Source: CAVQXR01 sp046330455
GTDB lineage: Bacteria; Actinomycetota; Thermoleophilia; Gaiellales; Gaiellaceae
Assembly: GCA_046330455.1 (NCBI GenBank)
Contig: JAXLSU010000010.1
Coordinates: forward strand, 62,001-126,000
Direction: 5' to 3'
DNA length: 64,000 bases
The notes below the pieces were generated by a model. It searched no databases, was not told where the DNA came from, and saw only the letters and a list, made by a program, of their open reading frames with translations. The position numbers were made by a program, and so were the translations under genes. Each line of letters begins with the position of its first letter. The stretch's first letter is position 1. Positions 18,466-26,639 of this stretch are shown here, piece after piece.

Positions 18466-19371
18466 ATGCTCGGGCAAGAGGAGGAGCCGCTTCCGGAAGA
18501 CGTGCTCCCACCCGGGCGGTCAGCGGCTCGACGAGGGCGACGGAGGCAGGTGCGGGTGACCTCGTGGCGGGATGAGGTGTTCGAGGAGGGAGCGGACTGG
18601 CTCGCCTCGAGCTCGGTCGTGCTCGCGTTCCTGATCGTCCCGATCGCCGGCGGGCTGCTCGTGCTCGCAAGCCGCGCCGACAAGCCGCTGTTCAAGCTCG
18701 TCACCGGCGAGAACCGGATCCTCGAGACGCTCCAGTTCATCGGCTACCTCACCGCATGTGTGACCGCGGCGCTCGTGGCCGTCTGGCTCTTCCGGCGCCG
18801 CCTGGGCGTCCCGACCACGCTCTGGGCGGCCTTCGCGCTGGGATGCCTGCTCGTCGCCGGCGAGGAGATCGCCTGGGGGCAGACGTACTTCGACTGGGAG
18901 ACGCCCGAGGCGCTCGAGGAGATCAACGAGCAGGCCCAGACGACGGTCCACAACATCGGCCCCGTGCAGAACGTCATGGGTGTCATCCTCCTGCTGATCG
19001 GTCTCTACGGAATCGCGAGCCCCCTCGTCTACCGCTGGCGTACGGGCCACAGGCCCGGCGGGCTCGCCAGGCTCTTCGTGCCCCCGCTCTTCCTGCTGCC
19101 GGCCTTTCTCGTGCTCTTCGGCTACAAGCTCATCCGCCTGACCGTGCTCACGTCCGACCGGTTCACCCTCGTCGAGCTGAGCGAGTGGCCCGAGCTCTGC
19201 CTCGCCGCGGCACTGGCAGGGTTCTCGTTCCTGACCCTGCGCTGGCTCAGGGCAACGCAGCCCGTGCTCGGGCGGACGGTCGTCCCTCCCCAGGCGGTAC
19301 CGGTCGAGGCAGACTTGCGACGGATCGACCCCCCGCCCGCACGTGAACAGAAGCTCAACAAGGAGGCGTAG
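18466..19371 (+). CDS. Conserved integral membrane protein, GEEIAWGQ family, unknown function
   Basis: This 301-residue protein has seven or so hydrophobic segments. The most distinctive part is VAGEEIAWGQTYFDWETPEAL followed by NEQAQTTVHNIG, here given by position (about residues 128-165). I recall similar Glu-Glu/Trp-Gly-Gln and Asn-x-Gln/His-Asn patterns in uncharacterised bacterial membrane proteins, but no function is established. Conserved acidic, Gln and His residues between two membrane helices could form a catalytic or metal site. Its own TTGACA promoter suggests expression apart from the lyase. The C-terminus is a short cytoplasmic basic/Pro tail. It precedes an RTX protein by five bases, so both may be cotranscribed. 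Confidence 0.6.
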   Translation: MLGQEEEPLPEDVLPPGRSAARRGRRRQVRVTSWRDEVFEEGADWLASSSVVLAFLIVPIAGGLLVLASRADKPLFKLVTGENRILETLQFIGYLTACVTAALVAVWLFRRRLGVPTTLWAAFALGCLLVAGEEIAWGQTYFDWETPEALEEINEQAQTTVHNIGPVQNVMGVILLLIGLYGIASPLVYRWRTGHRPGGLARLFVPPLFLLPAFLVLFGYKLIRLTVLTSDRFTLVELSEWPELCLAAALAGFSFLTLRWLRATQPVLGRTVVPPQAVPVEADLRRIDPPPAREQKLNKEA

Positions 19372-19376
19372 TTCGG

Positions 19377-21050
19377 ATGACTCATGACCACCGCACCACC
19401 ACGCGACCCAGGCGGCGGCTCCGCGCCCTCTCGGGCCTCGCGCTCGGGATCGCCACGGCGCTCGGGATCATGCTCCTGCCGGGGACCGCGTCCGCGGCGG
19501 TGACGTGCGTCGTCGAGGGCTCGACCATGACGGTCACCGCCTCCGGCGCGGATACCATCACCCTCACGCGCGCCGGCACGAGCATCACCGTCAACGGGTC
19601 GCCGTGCGGCTCGGCGAGCGTGACCACGATCGCCTCGATCGCCGTCGTGGAGACCGTCGGCGCGAACCTCGACCAGACGCTCACCATCGACCTCTCGGGG
19701 GGCCCCCTCGGCCCCGGCTCGGAGGCCGAGACCGGTGCGGCAGAGATCGAGGTCAGCGTCGATCTCGGCGGCGGGAGCGACGGCGTGATCGTCCGCGGCG
19801 CCGGGACGCCCGACGTGCTCCGCTGGGGGGCCGACGGGATCGCCGTCAACGACGACGACGATGTCGACATCACCATCGCGAACGCGGCGGCCCTCGCCAC
19901 GCGCCAGCTGATGGGCCTCGGCGGCAACGACGTGCTGACGGGACAGGGCGGCGCAGGCACCGGCGCGGCGCTCACCGTCCCGGTCGATCTTCGTGGCGGG
20001 AACGACGTCGACAGCATCACGGGCGGCGAGGGCGACGACTCCCTGAACGGCGGAGAGGACAACGACTCCCTGAACGGGCGCGGGGGCACCGACACCGCGT
20101 CCTACGGCGGCGCCACCGGACCGGTCACGGTCGACCTCGCCTCCGGCACGGCCACCGGCCAGGGGAACGACACGCTGACCGAGATCGAGAACGTCAACGG
20201 CTCGGACTTCGACGACACGCTCGGCGGCGACACCGGCGCGAACCGGATTCGCGGCGGCCTCGGCAACGACCTCCAGAACGGGGGCGACGGGCCCGACAAC
20301 CTCCTCGGCGAGGAGGGTAACGACACCCTGAACGGCGGCTCCGGCGACGACGAGCTCCAGGGCGGAGCCGGGAACGACGCGCTGAACGGCGACGCCGGGA
20401 TCGACACCGTCTCCTACGCGAGCTCGCCGGTGGCCGTCTCGGCCGACCTGACGGCCGGCTCGGCGAACGGAGACGGCGTGGACACGATCGCCACCACGGA
20501 GAACCTCAGCGGCTCCGACTTCGGCGACACGCTGACGGGGGATGCCGCGGCGAATCTCATCCGCGGCCGCCTCGGCAACGACGTGATCGGCGGCGGGGCG
20601 GGAGCCGACAGCCTGCGCGGCGAGGAAGGCGACGACGTGATCGCGGGCGGTGCCGGTGCCGACACCGCGCGAGGCGGGCCCGGTCGTGACCACCTCACCG
20701 GGGACGCGGGCGCGGACGCTCTCTCCGGTGAGGAGGACAACGACACGATCTCGGGTGGCTCCGGTAACGACCGGCTGCTCGGGAATCTCGGCAACGACCG
20801 CCTGAACGGAGACAGCGGCGCGGACACGCTTCGCGGCCTGGCCGGCATCGACCTCCTGAAGGGCGGCTCCGGCAACGACCGCCTCGAGGGCGGTGTCGGC
20901 GGGGACACGATGAACGGCGGCGCCGGTGCGGACCGGTTCTTCGCCCGTGACCGCACCCGTGACTTCCTGAACGGCGGGCCCGGGCGCGACCGGGCCGAGA
21001 TCGACCGCAACCGCGACGTCGTGACGAGCGTCGAGGTGCTGGTCTTCTAG
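19377..21050 (+). CDS. Secreted RTX (calcium-binding nonapeptide repeat) protein
   Basis: A 557-residue protein with a Sec-type signal (LSGLALGIATALGIMLLPGTASA) after a basic, possibly Tat-compatible start containing PRRRLRAL. Residues 40-180 are a beta-rich region. From about 180 to 545 come some twenty GGxGxDxLxGG-type repeats that fold as a calcium-filled beta-roll outside the cell. The repeats are interrupted twice by a TASYGGATGPVTVDLASG / TVSYASSPVAVSADLTAG module, common in long RTX proteins. AAGGAGG lies ten bases before ATG 19377. Export by Sec, without a nearby type I secretion system, is usual for actinobacterial RTX proteins. Likely cell-surface or matrix role; no enzyme domain. 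Confidence 0.85.
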   Translation: MTHDHRTTTRPRRRLRALSGLALGIATALGIMLLPGTASAAVTCVVEGSTMTVTASGADTITLTRAGTSITVNGSPCGSASVTTIASIAVVETVGANLDQTLTIDLSGGPLGPGSEAETGAAEIEVSVDLGGGSDGVIVRGAGTPDVLRWGADGIAVNDDDDVDITIANAAALATRQLMGLGGNDVLTGQGGAGTGAALTVPVDLRGGNDVDSITGGEGDDSLNGGEDNDSLNGRGGTDTASYGGATGPVTVDLASGTATGQGNDTLTEIENVNGSDFDDTLGGDTGANRIRGGLGNDLQNGGDGPDNLLGEEGNDTLNGGSGDDELQGGAGNDALNGDAGIDTVSYASSPVAVSADLTAGSANGDGVDTIATTENLSGSDFGDTLTGDAAANLIRGRLGNDVIGGGAGADSLRGEEGDDVIAGGAGADTARGGPGRDHLTGDAGADALSGEEDNDTISGGSGNDRLLGNLGNDRLNGDSGADTLRGLAGIDLLKGGSGNDRLEGGVGGDTMNGGAGADRFFARDRTRDFLNGGPGRDRAEIDRNRDVVTSVEVLVF

Positions 21051-21090
21051 GCATCCCGCTCAAGGCCCGTTCGGGCCGATCGAGCCATCC

Positions 21091-21136
21091 GGGCCTTCCC
21101 CGGGTCGCGTCGCGACGCGCGTCCCGGGGAAGGCCC
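21091..21136. terminator. Bidirectional terminator between the convergent halves
   Basis: Perfect 14-bp inverted repeat GGGCCTTCCCCGGG / CCCGGGGAAGGCCC (21091-21104 and 21123-21136) around an 18-base loop that is itself palindromic (CGCGTCGCGACGCG). It lies between convergent genes and can fold in either transcript. No long T run is present on either side. Confidence 0.75.
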
Positions 21137-21173
21137 GATTCGCGCGCAGGAGCCGCCGCGAGCCGCGGGCTTC

Positions 21174-22328
21174 TCAGCCGGCGTGCGTCCAGTCCGTCCA
21201 GGCCATGTTCTTGCCGGGAAAGACCGCGGGAGCCGTGGGGAAGCTCGTGCCGTAGCGGGCATTCACGAGCCACGGGAGCCAGGTGTCGTCGCCGTCTGCC
21301 CACCACTTCCCGTAGGCACGGTCGAGGTCGTAGAGGAACTGCACGGCGCGGCGCAGCGCCTGATCCTCCCAGCGCCAGGCATCGTAGCCCTGCCGGGAGA
21401 GGAGCTCGGCCGTGACGACGGCGCCGCCGAGCCCGCCCCACGGGTAGTCGGTGCGCTTCGGGGGCACGCGGAACTTCCCGCCCCGGCGCATCTCCGGCGG
21501 CAGGGCGCCGTCGATCGAGAAGCCGTTCCGGCGCGCTCCGACCGGATTCACTCCCACCGGCTCGTCGGGGTTCGCCTGCCACTCGACCTCCCCGTAGACA
21601 AAGCCGTCGTAGGAGGATCGATCGCCGAGCCAGCCCTTGAACACCTTCGCGACGCGGTCGAGCTCGGCCCGCTCACCGAGGTAGGCGGCGATCGCGGCCC
21701 GGCTGGCGCCGGCCATCGTTCCCCAGTTGTTCGGTCGCTGCTCGTGCGTGGAGACGAGCGTTCGACCCTCGAACCGCTCCTTCCTGACCTCGCGAAGCCA
21801 CTTCGCGAACCGCTTCTGGTCGGACGGCGCATAGGCACGGAGGTTCACGAGATCGGCCGCGATCACGTAGGCGACGAGGTTTCGTCCCAGTGCGAGCGTC
21901 CGCCCGCCGTCCTCCGTTCCGATCGCGTCCATGATCGCATCGACGGCCTTCGCCCGGTAGCTCTCCTTCCCCGTCCGCGCGAACACGAGCGCGACGGCGA
22001 GCGTCTTCACATCGTGCGACGAGTTCTGGTCGGCGATATCGGCGTCGCCGAGCCCGGCGTCGGCGGCCTGCTTGAGCCGTCTCCACGCAGACCCGCTCTT
22101 CGGGAGCTGCCTCACCTCGTCGAGCGAGATCCAGATTCCCCTGTCGACGGCCGGAGCACCCTCGTTCACGGCTTTCGCGCCGTGGAGGACCACTCCCGCG
22201 ACGAGAGCCGCGACACCGATAGCCGCAGCGGTCACCGCCAGTCGAGCGCGGCGGGATCGATATTGCCTTCGCATCTGTTCCACGAGCGTGGATCGATCAG
22301 GCCAGCTCACCGGCGTCCCGCCCGGCAT
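21174..22328 (-). CDS. Exported alginate-lyase-like protein, copy 2
   Basis: A 384-residue paralog of the lyase domain at 16734 but without linker or binding domain. Shared blocks are GIWISLDEVRQLPKSG, NSSHDVKTLAVALVFARTG, RPNNWGTMAGASR, RSSYDGFVYGEVEWQ and the C-terminal KNMAWTDWTHAG. An N-terminal hydrophobic segment (LAVTAAAIGVAALVAGVV) is a signal anchor or signal peptide. ATG 22328 is chosen; ATG 22274 directly before the basic/hydrophobic segment is equally possible. An apparent GTG at 22382 lies inside the promoter and is rejected. It is convergent to the RTX gene and is the last gene of the minus-strand half, probably from its own promoter. Substrate presumed to be uronic-acid polymer. 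Confidence 0.76.
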   Translation of the reverse strand: MPGGTPVSWPDRSTLVEQMRRQYRSRRARLAVTAAAIGVAALVAGVVLHGAKAVNEGAPAVDRGIWISLDEVRQLPKSGSAWRRLKQAADAGLGDADIADQNSSHDVKTLAVALVFARTGKESYRAKAVDAIMDAIGTEDGGRTLALGRNLVAYVIAADLVNLRAYAPSDQKRFAKWLREVRKERFEGRTLVSTHEQRPNNWGTMAGASRAAIAAYLGERAELDRVAKVFKGWLGDRSSYDGFVYGEVEWQANPDEPVGVNPVGARRNGFSIDGALPPEMRRGGKFRVPPKRTDYPWGGLGGAVVTAELLSRQGYDAWRWEDQALRRAVQFLYDLDRAYGKWWADGDDTWLPWLVNARYGTSFPTAPAVFPGKNMAWTDWTHAG

Positions 22329-22363
22329 TCGCGGCCGCGCCGCCCCGGTGCGGCGCCTGCTGC

Positions 22364-22393
22364 TACCCACTGACCGTAGCACGACTTTGTCAA
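22364..22393 (-). promoter_or_regulatory. Promoter with TTGACA -35 box
   Basis: On the minus strand TTGACA (22393-22388) is a perfect -35 box. The best -10 is TGGGTA (22369-22364) after an 18-base spacer and is weak. It would start transcription about 30-80 bases upstream of the two candidate start codons. Confidence 0.45.
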
Positions 22394-22413
22394 CGGGTGG
22401 TTAAGGCGGTCGG

Positions 22414-23451
22414 TCAGCCGGTCGAGTCCGGGTTCGCAGTCGCCACTCGCGAGGCGAGCGGCAGCAGCGACGTCCGGAGCAGCGGGAGGGGCAGGCTCCG
22501 GGAGACGTTGATGCGCCTGAGCCGGAGCCAGTCGACAGCGGGCAGGCGGTTGACGCCGTGCCGCATGATCGTGAAGGCGAGCTCGAACCGGCAGCGCTCG
22601 AGCATCGCGGCGACGGCACCGCTACAGGCGCCGCTCGGGTAGGCGAGGACGCGTGGTGTCGTGCCGATTTCCCGCTCGAGATCGGCATGGGAGCCCACGA
22701 CCTCCCCCTCGGCCTCGGCGAGCGAGACGCGGTTGAGCAGCGGATGGGTCCGCGTGTGCGGGGCGAGGGTGACGCCCTCGGCGGCAAGGCCGCGGAGCTC
22801 GTTCCAGTCGAGCAGTGACCGTCCGAGCGAGGCCTCGCCGAGTCGGGCCACCACCTCGTCGACGACAGCCATGGCCTGCTCGTGGGCGAGCGCCTTGACC
22901 CGGGTGCGCAGGGCACGGTAGGCGTCGAGCCGCTCCGCGGACGAGCCCAGCGGCCAGCGCCCGAGCGACGTCTCGCACGCGAGCTCCTCCGTCCGCACGA
23001 GCGAGGCGTACAGCCGATCCCACCAGAAGGGCCGCTCGGGCTCGCCGACGAAGGCCGTCGGCACGAAGAGGGTGACCGGAAGCCCGTGCTCACGGAGCAC
23101 CGGCCAGGCGTGCTCGGCGAAGTCGCGGTACGCGTCGTCGAAGGTGAGGAGGAGCGCGCGCCGTGGAAGGGACTCTCGCCCGCGCCGCACGTCGAGAAGG
23201 TCGCCGAGCGAGAGCACACGGTAGCGGCTCGCGAGATGGGCGACCTGCCGTGCGAACTCGTCCGGCTCGGCGCTGACGAGACCCGGGTACAGGCCCGTCG
23301 CGCCGGGATCGTCGATCCGGTGATAGGCGAGGACGGGAAGCGCCCCTGCCCGCCCGGGCCCGAGACGCTCGACGGCGCCGAGGGCCCTGTCGAAGGCCGG
23401 GCTCCGAGCCGCGCGGCCGACCGCCGCCTTCACGACCGTCCTAGCGCCCAT
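22414..23451 (-). CDS. Polysaccharide deacetylase (CE4/NodB fold)
   Basis: A 345-residue metal-dependent deacetylase. LLTFDDAYRDF (TFDD, residues 103-106) gives the catalytic base and the metal Asp. PHTRTHPLL supplies the two metal His (HxxxH), and VLAYPSGACS is the third NodB motif. VLAYHRI near residue 40 is the usual opening of the exopolysaccharide-linked subgroup. It would remove N- or O-acetyl groups from the polymer or an intermediate. No signal peptide is clear, so action on cytoplasmic lipid-linked precursors is possible. Its start overlaps the end of the ATP-grasp gene by 11 bases. It is the last of a ten-gene minus-strand run. Confidence 0.86.
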   Translation of the reverse strand: MGARTVVKAAVGRAARSPAFDRALGAVERLGPGRAGALPVLAYHRIDDPGATGLYPGLVSAEPDEFARQVAHLASRYRVLSLGDLLDVRRGRESLPRRALLLTFDDAYRDFAEHAWPVLREHGLPVTLFVPTAFVGEPERPFWWDRLYASLVRTEELACETSLGRWPLGSSAERLDAYRALRTRVKALAHEQAMAVVDEVVARLGEASLGRSLLDWNELRGLAAEGVTLAPHTRTHPLLNRVSLAEAEGEVVGSHADLEREIGTTPRVLAYPSGACSGAVAAMLERCRFELAFTIMRHGVNRLPAVDWLRLRRINVSRSLPLPLLRTSLLPLASRVATANPDSTG

Positions 23452-24646
23452 CCGCCAGCTTCGTCCAGAGCTTGCGTCCGATCCTCGCCAGCTCGGAGAG
23501 GCCCGGGGAGGGATCGCGAAGCGACAGGATGTCGTAGCCGTCGGGGGGCCAGGGCAGGCGCAGCGCTGCGAACGCCCCCTCCCGGCGGGCCGGTGACGGG
23601 AGGAACGGGTAGCGCCGCCTGCCCCTGAGCACCGACAGGATCCACACGACCTCGAGCTCGAGGTTTCGGGAGCGGACGCCGAGCGCGTAGCCGCGAGACG
23701 GCTCCGCGCTCTCTCCGTCGTCGTCGAGATGCAGGGCGGCGAGCCGCGCCGGGAAGTCGACGCCGCTCTTCACCGCAAGCGGCAGCGAGCCCCAGATGCG
23801 GCCGTTGATCTCCATCAGCAAGGGCCCGGCCGGGGTGAGCTTGAACTCCACCATCGCGAGGCCAGTCCAGCGCAGGGCGCGCATCAGGCGCAGCGCGTGC
23901 CCCTCCAGCTCGGGGTCGAGGCTCACGCTCTCGCGAAACGCGCTCGCGCCGCCGCTCAGCGGCACCTCGTGCAGGCGCCGGTGCTGGAACGCGGCGAGCG
24001 GCTCCCCGTCCCGGAGCAGGAGCTCCACGCCGTGGCCCTCGCCGCGGACGTACCGCTGGAGGAGCACCGGGCACCTGCCCTCGAAGCGCCCCATCGCGGT
24101 CGCGAGCCGCGCGGCGTCGTTCGCGTAGGTCACCGTGAACGCCTCGACTCCGGTCTCTCCGACGAGCCGCGACGACTGCGGCTTGAGGACGATCGGCCAG
24201 CCCAGCTCGTCGGCGAGGGCGCCGGCCTCGGCAGCCGTCCGCACGACGGCGGTCGGCGGCACGGGCACGCCGAGCGAGCGGGCGAGCTCGATCGTCGCCT
24301 GCTTGTCGGCGGTCTGCGCGAGGGCCGCATCGGGTGCGATCGCGAGCTGGCAGACGTCATCGAACAGCGAACGGCGCCGGGCGAGCGGAAGCAGCACGTC
24401 GTCCGTCACCGGCACGATCAGGTCGACATCCCGCGAGCGGGCCGCGTGCAGGAGCACGTCGACCATCCCCTCGGGATCCCGCGCAGGCGGCGGATACCAG
24501 AGTGCGGCGGAGGCGTACCGCGACCTGAAACCGGGGCTTCTCGGGTCCGCGTCGGCCGCGACGACATCGACGCCTCGGCGTCCCAGCGAGCGGATGAACG
24601 CGATCGCGCTTCCCCGGCCCGCGTCGGTGACGATGACCCGGCTCAT
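23441..24646 (-). CDS. ATP-grasp carboxylate-amine ligase-like protein
   Basis: This 401-residue protein has a PurK/carbamoyl-phosphate-synthase-like N-terminal domain (VIVTDAGRGSAIAFIRSLGRRG) and an ATP-grasp core: GWPIVLKPQSSR for ATP binding, LLQRYVRGEGHGVELL and a metal motif ending MVEFKLTPAGPLLMEINGRIWGS, whose Glu and Asn bind magnesium. Relatives join a carboxylate to an amine through an acyl phosphate; in exopolysaccharide loci they may add amino acids or other groups to sugars. ATG 24646 overlaps the preceding stop (ATGA). The C-terminal 70 residues are basic with a hydrophobic patch (VVWILSVLRG), suggesting membrane contact. Substrate unknown. Confidence 0.82.
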   Translation of the reverse strand: MSRVIVTDAGRGSAIAFIRSLGRRGVDVVAADADPRSPGFRSRYASAALWYPPPARDPEGMVDVLLHAARSRDVDLIVPVTDDVLLPLARRRSLFDDVCQLAIAPDAALAQTADKQATIELARSLGVPVPPTAVVRTAAEAGALADELGWPIVLKPQSSRLVGETGVEAFTVTYANDAARLATAMGRFEGRCPVLLQRYVRGEGHGVELLLRDGEPLAAFQHRRLHEVPLSGGASAFRESVSLDPELEGHALRLMRALRWTGLAMVEFKLTPAGPLLMEINGRIWGSLPLAVKSGVDFPARLAALHLDDDGESAEPSRGYALGVRSRNLELEVVWILSVLRGRRRYPFLPSPARREGAFAALRLPWPPDGYDILSLRDPSPGLSELARIGRKLWTKLADGR

Positions 24647-25365
24647 GCCTCGCTTCCGGCGGTGGTGCGGTCGAGGCGGCGCGTTGCCGAGAACGAGCGG
24701 ACGAGCGAGACGACCTGCGCGGTCACCTCGTCGAGCGGGCGGGCGGCGTCGACAACGGCGAAGCTCTCCGTCAGCTCGGCAAGCGCGAGGTACTCCTCGC
24801 GCCGGCGCCGCAGGATCTCGATCGTTCCCTCGCCCTTCCGGGCGAACAGCACCTCCGGGGGAGCGTCGAGGAAGATCACGAGATCGGGGAGCGGGTACAC
24901 CCGCGAGAGGAAGAACCCGTGAATCCGGCGTGAGAGCGGGAGATCCGCGCCGGCCACGTCGTAGGCGTGGTAGTCCGAGAAGAAGTGGCGGTCGAACACG
25001 ACGATCTCGCCGCGCCGGGCTCCCCGCCAGGCGAGCCCCTGGCGGTACCACTCCTCGGCGAGCTGGTTCGCGAGCCGCAGCCCCGACTTCGTCGCCTTCA
25101 ACGCCCGCTTCGCCGGGTTGCGCGGACGCGGCTTCGCGAGCTCCGCGTGGTCACGGGGACCGGCCCGGTCGGGCGTTGCCCCCCGTCGGCGCTTTAGCGC
25201 CCGCACGGCGCGGGTGGTCGGCAGCATCACGTTCGAGGAGTCCTTGCTGTCGCCCATGTACAGGTACCTGACCGGCAGCCCGAGCTCGTGCTCGAGCCGG
25301 CGCGCGACCGTCGTCTTGCCGGCGCCGTCGGCGCCGATCAGGGCGATGGTGAAGCCTCGCGTCAT
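24643..25365 (-). CDS. Thymidylate-kinase-like P-loop kinase
   Basis: A 240-residue kinase. IALIGADGAGKTTVARRLE is the Walker A motif. VVFDRHFFSDYHAYDV is the DR(Y/H) substrate/metal motif and LVIFLDAPPEVLFARKGE the base/lid region. The extra length between P-loop and DR motif and the exopolysaccharide context argue against a housekeeping thymidylate kinase. ATG 25365 is taken because it lies four bases into the previous stop (ATGA) and begins at the fold. The same LDAPxEVLFAR block occurs in the fusion protein at 29377, making them paralogs. Likely phosphorylates a nucleotide, sugar or other small molecule of the pathway; the target is not known. Confidence 0.78.
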   Translation of the reverse strand: MTRGFTIALIGADGAGKTTVARRLEHELGLPVRYLYMGDSKDSSNVMLPTTRAVRALKRRRGATPDRAGPRDHAELAKPRPRNPAKRALKATKSGLRLANQLAEEWYRQGLAWRGARRGEIVVFDRHFFSDYHAYDVAGADLPLSRRIHGFFLSRVYPLPDLVIFLDAPPEVLFARKGEGTIEILRRRREEYLALAELTESFAVVDAARPLDEVTAQVVSLVRSFSATRRLDRTTAGSEA

Positions 25366-26597
25366 CGGGCTGCTGCCCGGGCACCGCGACCCGCGGTCGC
25401 CGCGGCGAGCAGCAGCGACTCGAGCCGCCTGCCGCCCGCCCGCCACGAGAAGCCGTCGCCGACGAACAGGCGCCCCTCACGCGAGGGAGCGCCGGACGAG
25501 CGCGCGAATGCGAGCGCGGACACGAGCAGGTCGGCAAGACCCTCGGCGCCGTCGGCCTCGTCGATCGGGGGGGCGCGGCCGTCCTCCACGTAGAGCCCGC
25601 CGGCGGCGAGCGGCGTTGCGACGACCGGGACCTCCATCGCCATGGCCTCGAGCACCTTGTTCTGGATGCCTGCTCCGAACCGGAGTGGGGCCGCAAAGAC
25701 GGCCGCCCGCTCGAGATACGGCCGGACATCGTCGACGAACCCCGTCACCGTCACGCGCTCGGCCGTGCCCGCCTCACGCAGGCGCGGCGTGGGATCACGC
25801 CCGACGATCGTGAGTGTCGCATCCGGTACCTGCCGCCAGACGAGGGGCATGATCGAGTCGACGAGCCTCAGGGCCGCGTCCTCGTTCGGCGGGTAGTCCA
25901 TCGCGCCCGTGAACACGACGGCGTCAGGCCCGAGGGTGGCCGTCGTCCGGTGCCAGAAGTCGACGTCGACGCCGTTCGGGAGGATCGTCGCCGGGATGGC
26001 GAGCGACCCGTGCTCGGCGACGAACGCCTCGAGATCGCGCCTGGACGCGAACGTCACGTGGGAAGCGCGCTCGACGAGCGCCCGCTCCGCCCGCCTCGCC
26101 TCGGCGCACTCGAGCCGCAGCAGCGCCTTCCGCCCGGGAGATGCGTAGGGGATCGTCGAGCGCAGCCGTGACGAGGTCGCATCGCACAGGTCCACCACCA
26201 CCGGGAGCCCGGCGGGCAGGGCCGCCAGCGCCGGCGCGGTCTTCTTCCCGCTGAACAGCACCGCATCGAACCGTGCCGAGGCGGTCAGCTCCGCGGCCGC
26301 CTCGGACAGGCGCCGGATCGACGGATCGACGAGTCCGGCGGCCCGTCGCAGCCTGCTCGCCGCCTTGCGGGCGCGGCTACCCGACCGGCGCAGCGACGGG
26401 ACTGCGACGATCTGCTCCGTGAACGGGGCGAGCTCCGCCTCGTGCTCCGGCCGGTGGGTCGCGGCGGCCAGCGAGAGCAGCGTGAGCTCGTGCCCCTGCT
26501 CCGCGAGCTCACGAATCAGGAAGTAGTGGCGCAGGTAGCCGCTCGTGAGGGGAAAGGGGAACCCGGCCGTCACGTACAGGATCCGCATCGTCTCCAT
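25362..26597 (-). CDS. Glycosyltransferase family 4 (GT-B)
   Basis: A 411-residue transferase. RILYVTAGFPFPLTSGYLRHY opens the acceptor domain (residues about 4-24, given by position). LPNGVDVDFW and VVFTGAMDYPPNEDAALRLVDSI start the donor domain, and RFGAGIQNKVLEAMAMEVPVVAT is the nucleotide-sugar motif, with a Lys-x6-Met variation typical of GT4 members acting on hepta/hexose residues. ATG 26597 or ATG 26588 may be used; the second has GGAG close upstream. It is separated by 42 bases from the upstream methyltransferase-like/APH gene, the largest gap in this part of the run, with a TATCAT sequence in the gap that may act as a weak internal promoter. Confidence 0.85.
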   Translation of the reverse strand: METMRILYVTAGFPFPLTSGYLRHYFLIRELAEQGHELTLLSLAAATHRPEHEAELAPFTEQIVAVPSLRRSGSRARKAASRLRRAAGLVDPSIRRLSEAAAELTASARFDAVLFSGKKTAPALAALPAGLPVVVDLCDATSSRLRSTIPYASPGRKALLRLECAEARRAERALVERASHVTFASRRDLEAFVAEHGSLAIPATILPNGVDVDFWHRTTATLGPDAVVFTGAMDYPPNEDAALRLVDSIMPLVWRQVPDATLTIVGRDPTPRLREAGTAERVTVTGFVDDVRPYLERAAVFAAPLRFGAGIQNKVLEAMAMEVPVVATPLAAGGLYVEDGRAPPIDEADGAEGLADLLVSALAFARSSGAPSREGRLFVGDGFSWRAGGRRLESLLLAAATAGRGARAAAR

Positions 26598-26639
26598 GGA
26601 ATCGGCAGTTGGCCCCGGCCAGATGATAGGCGTCGGGCG

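Noticed and set aside
22274..22382. GTG 22382 as start of the second lyase-like gene
   Set aside because: It lies between the -35 and -10 elements of the probable promoter and would not be on the transcript.
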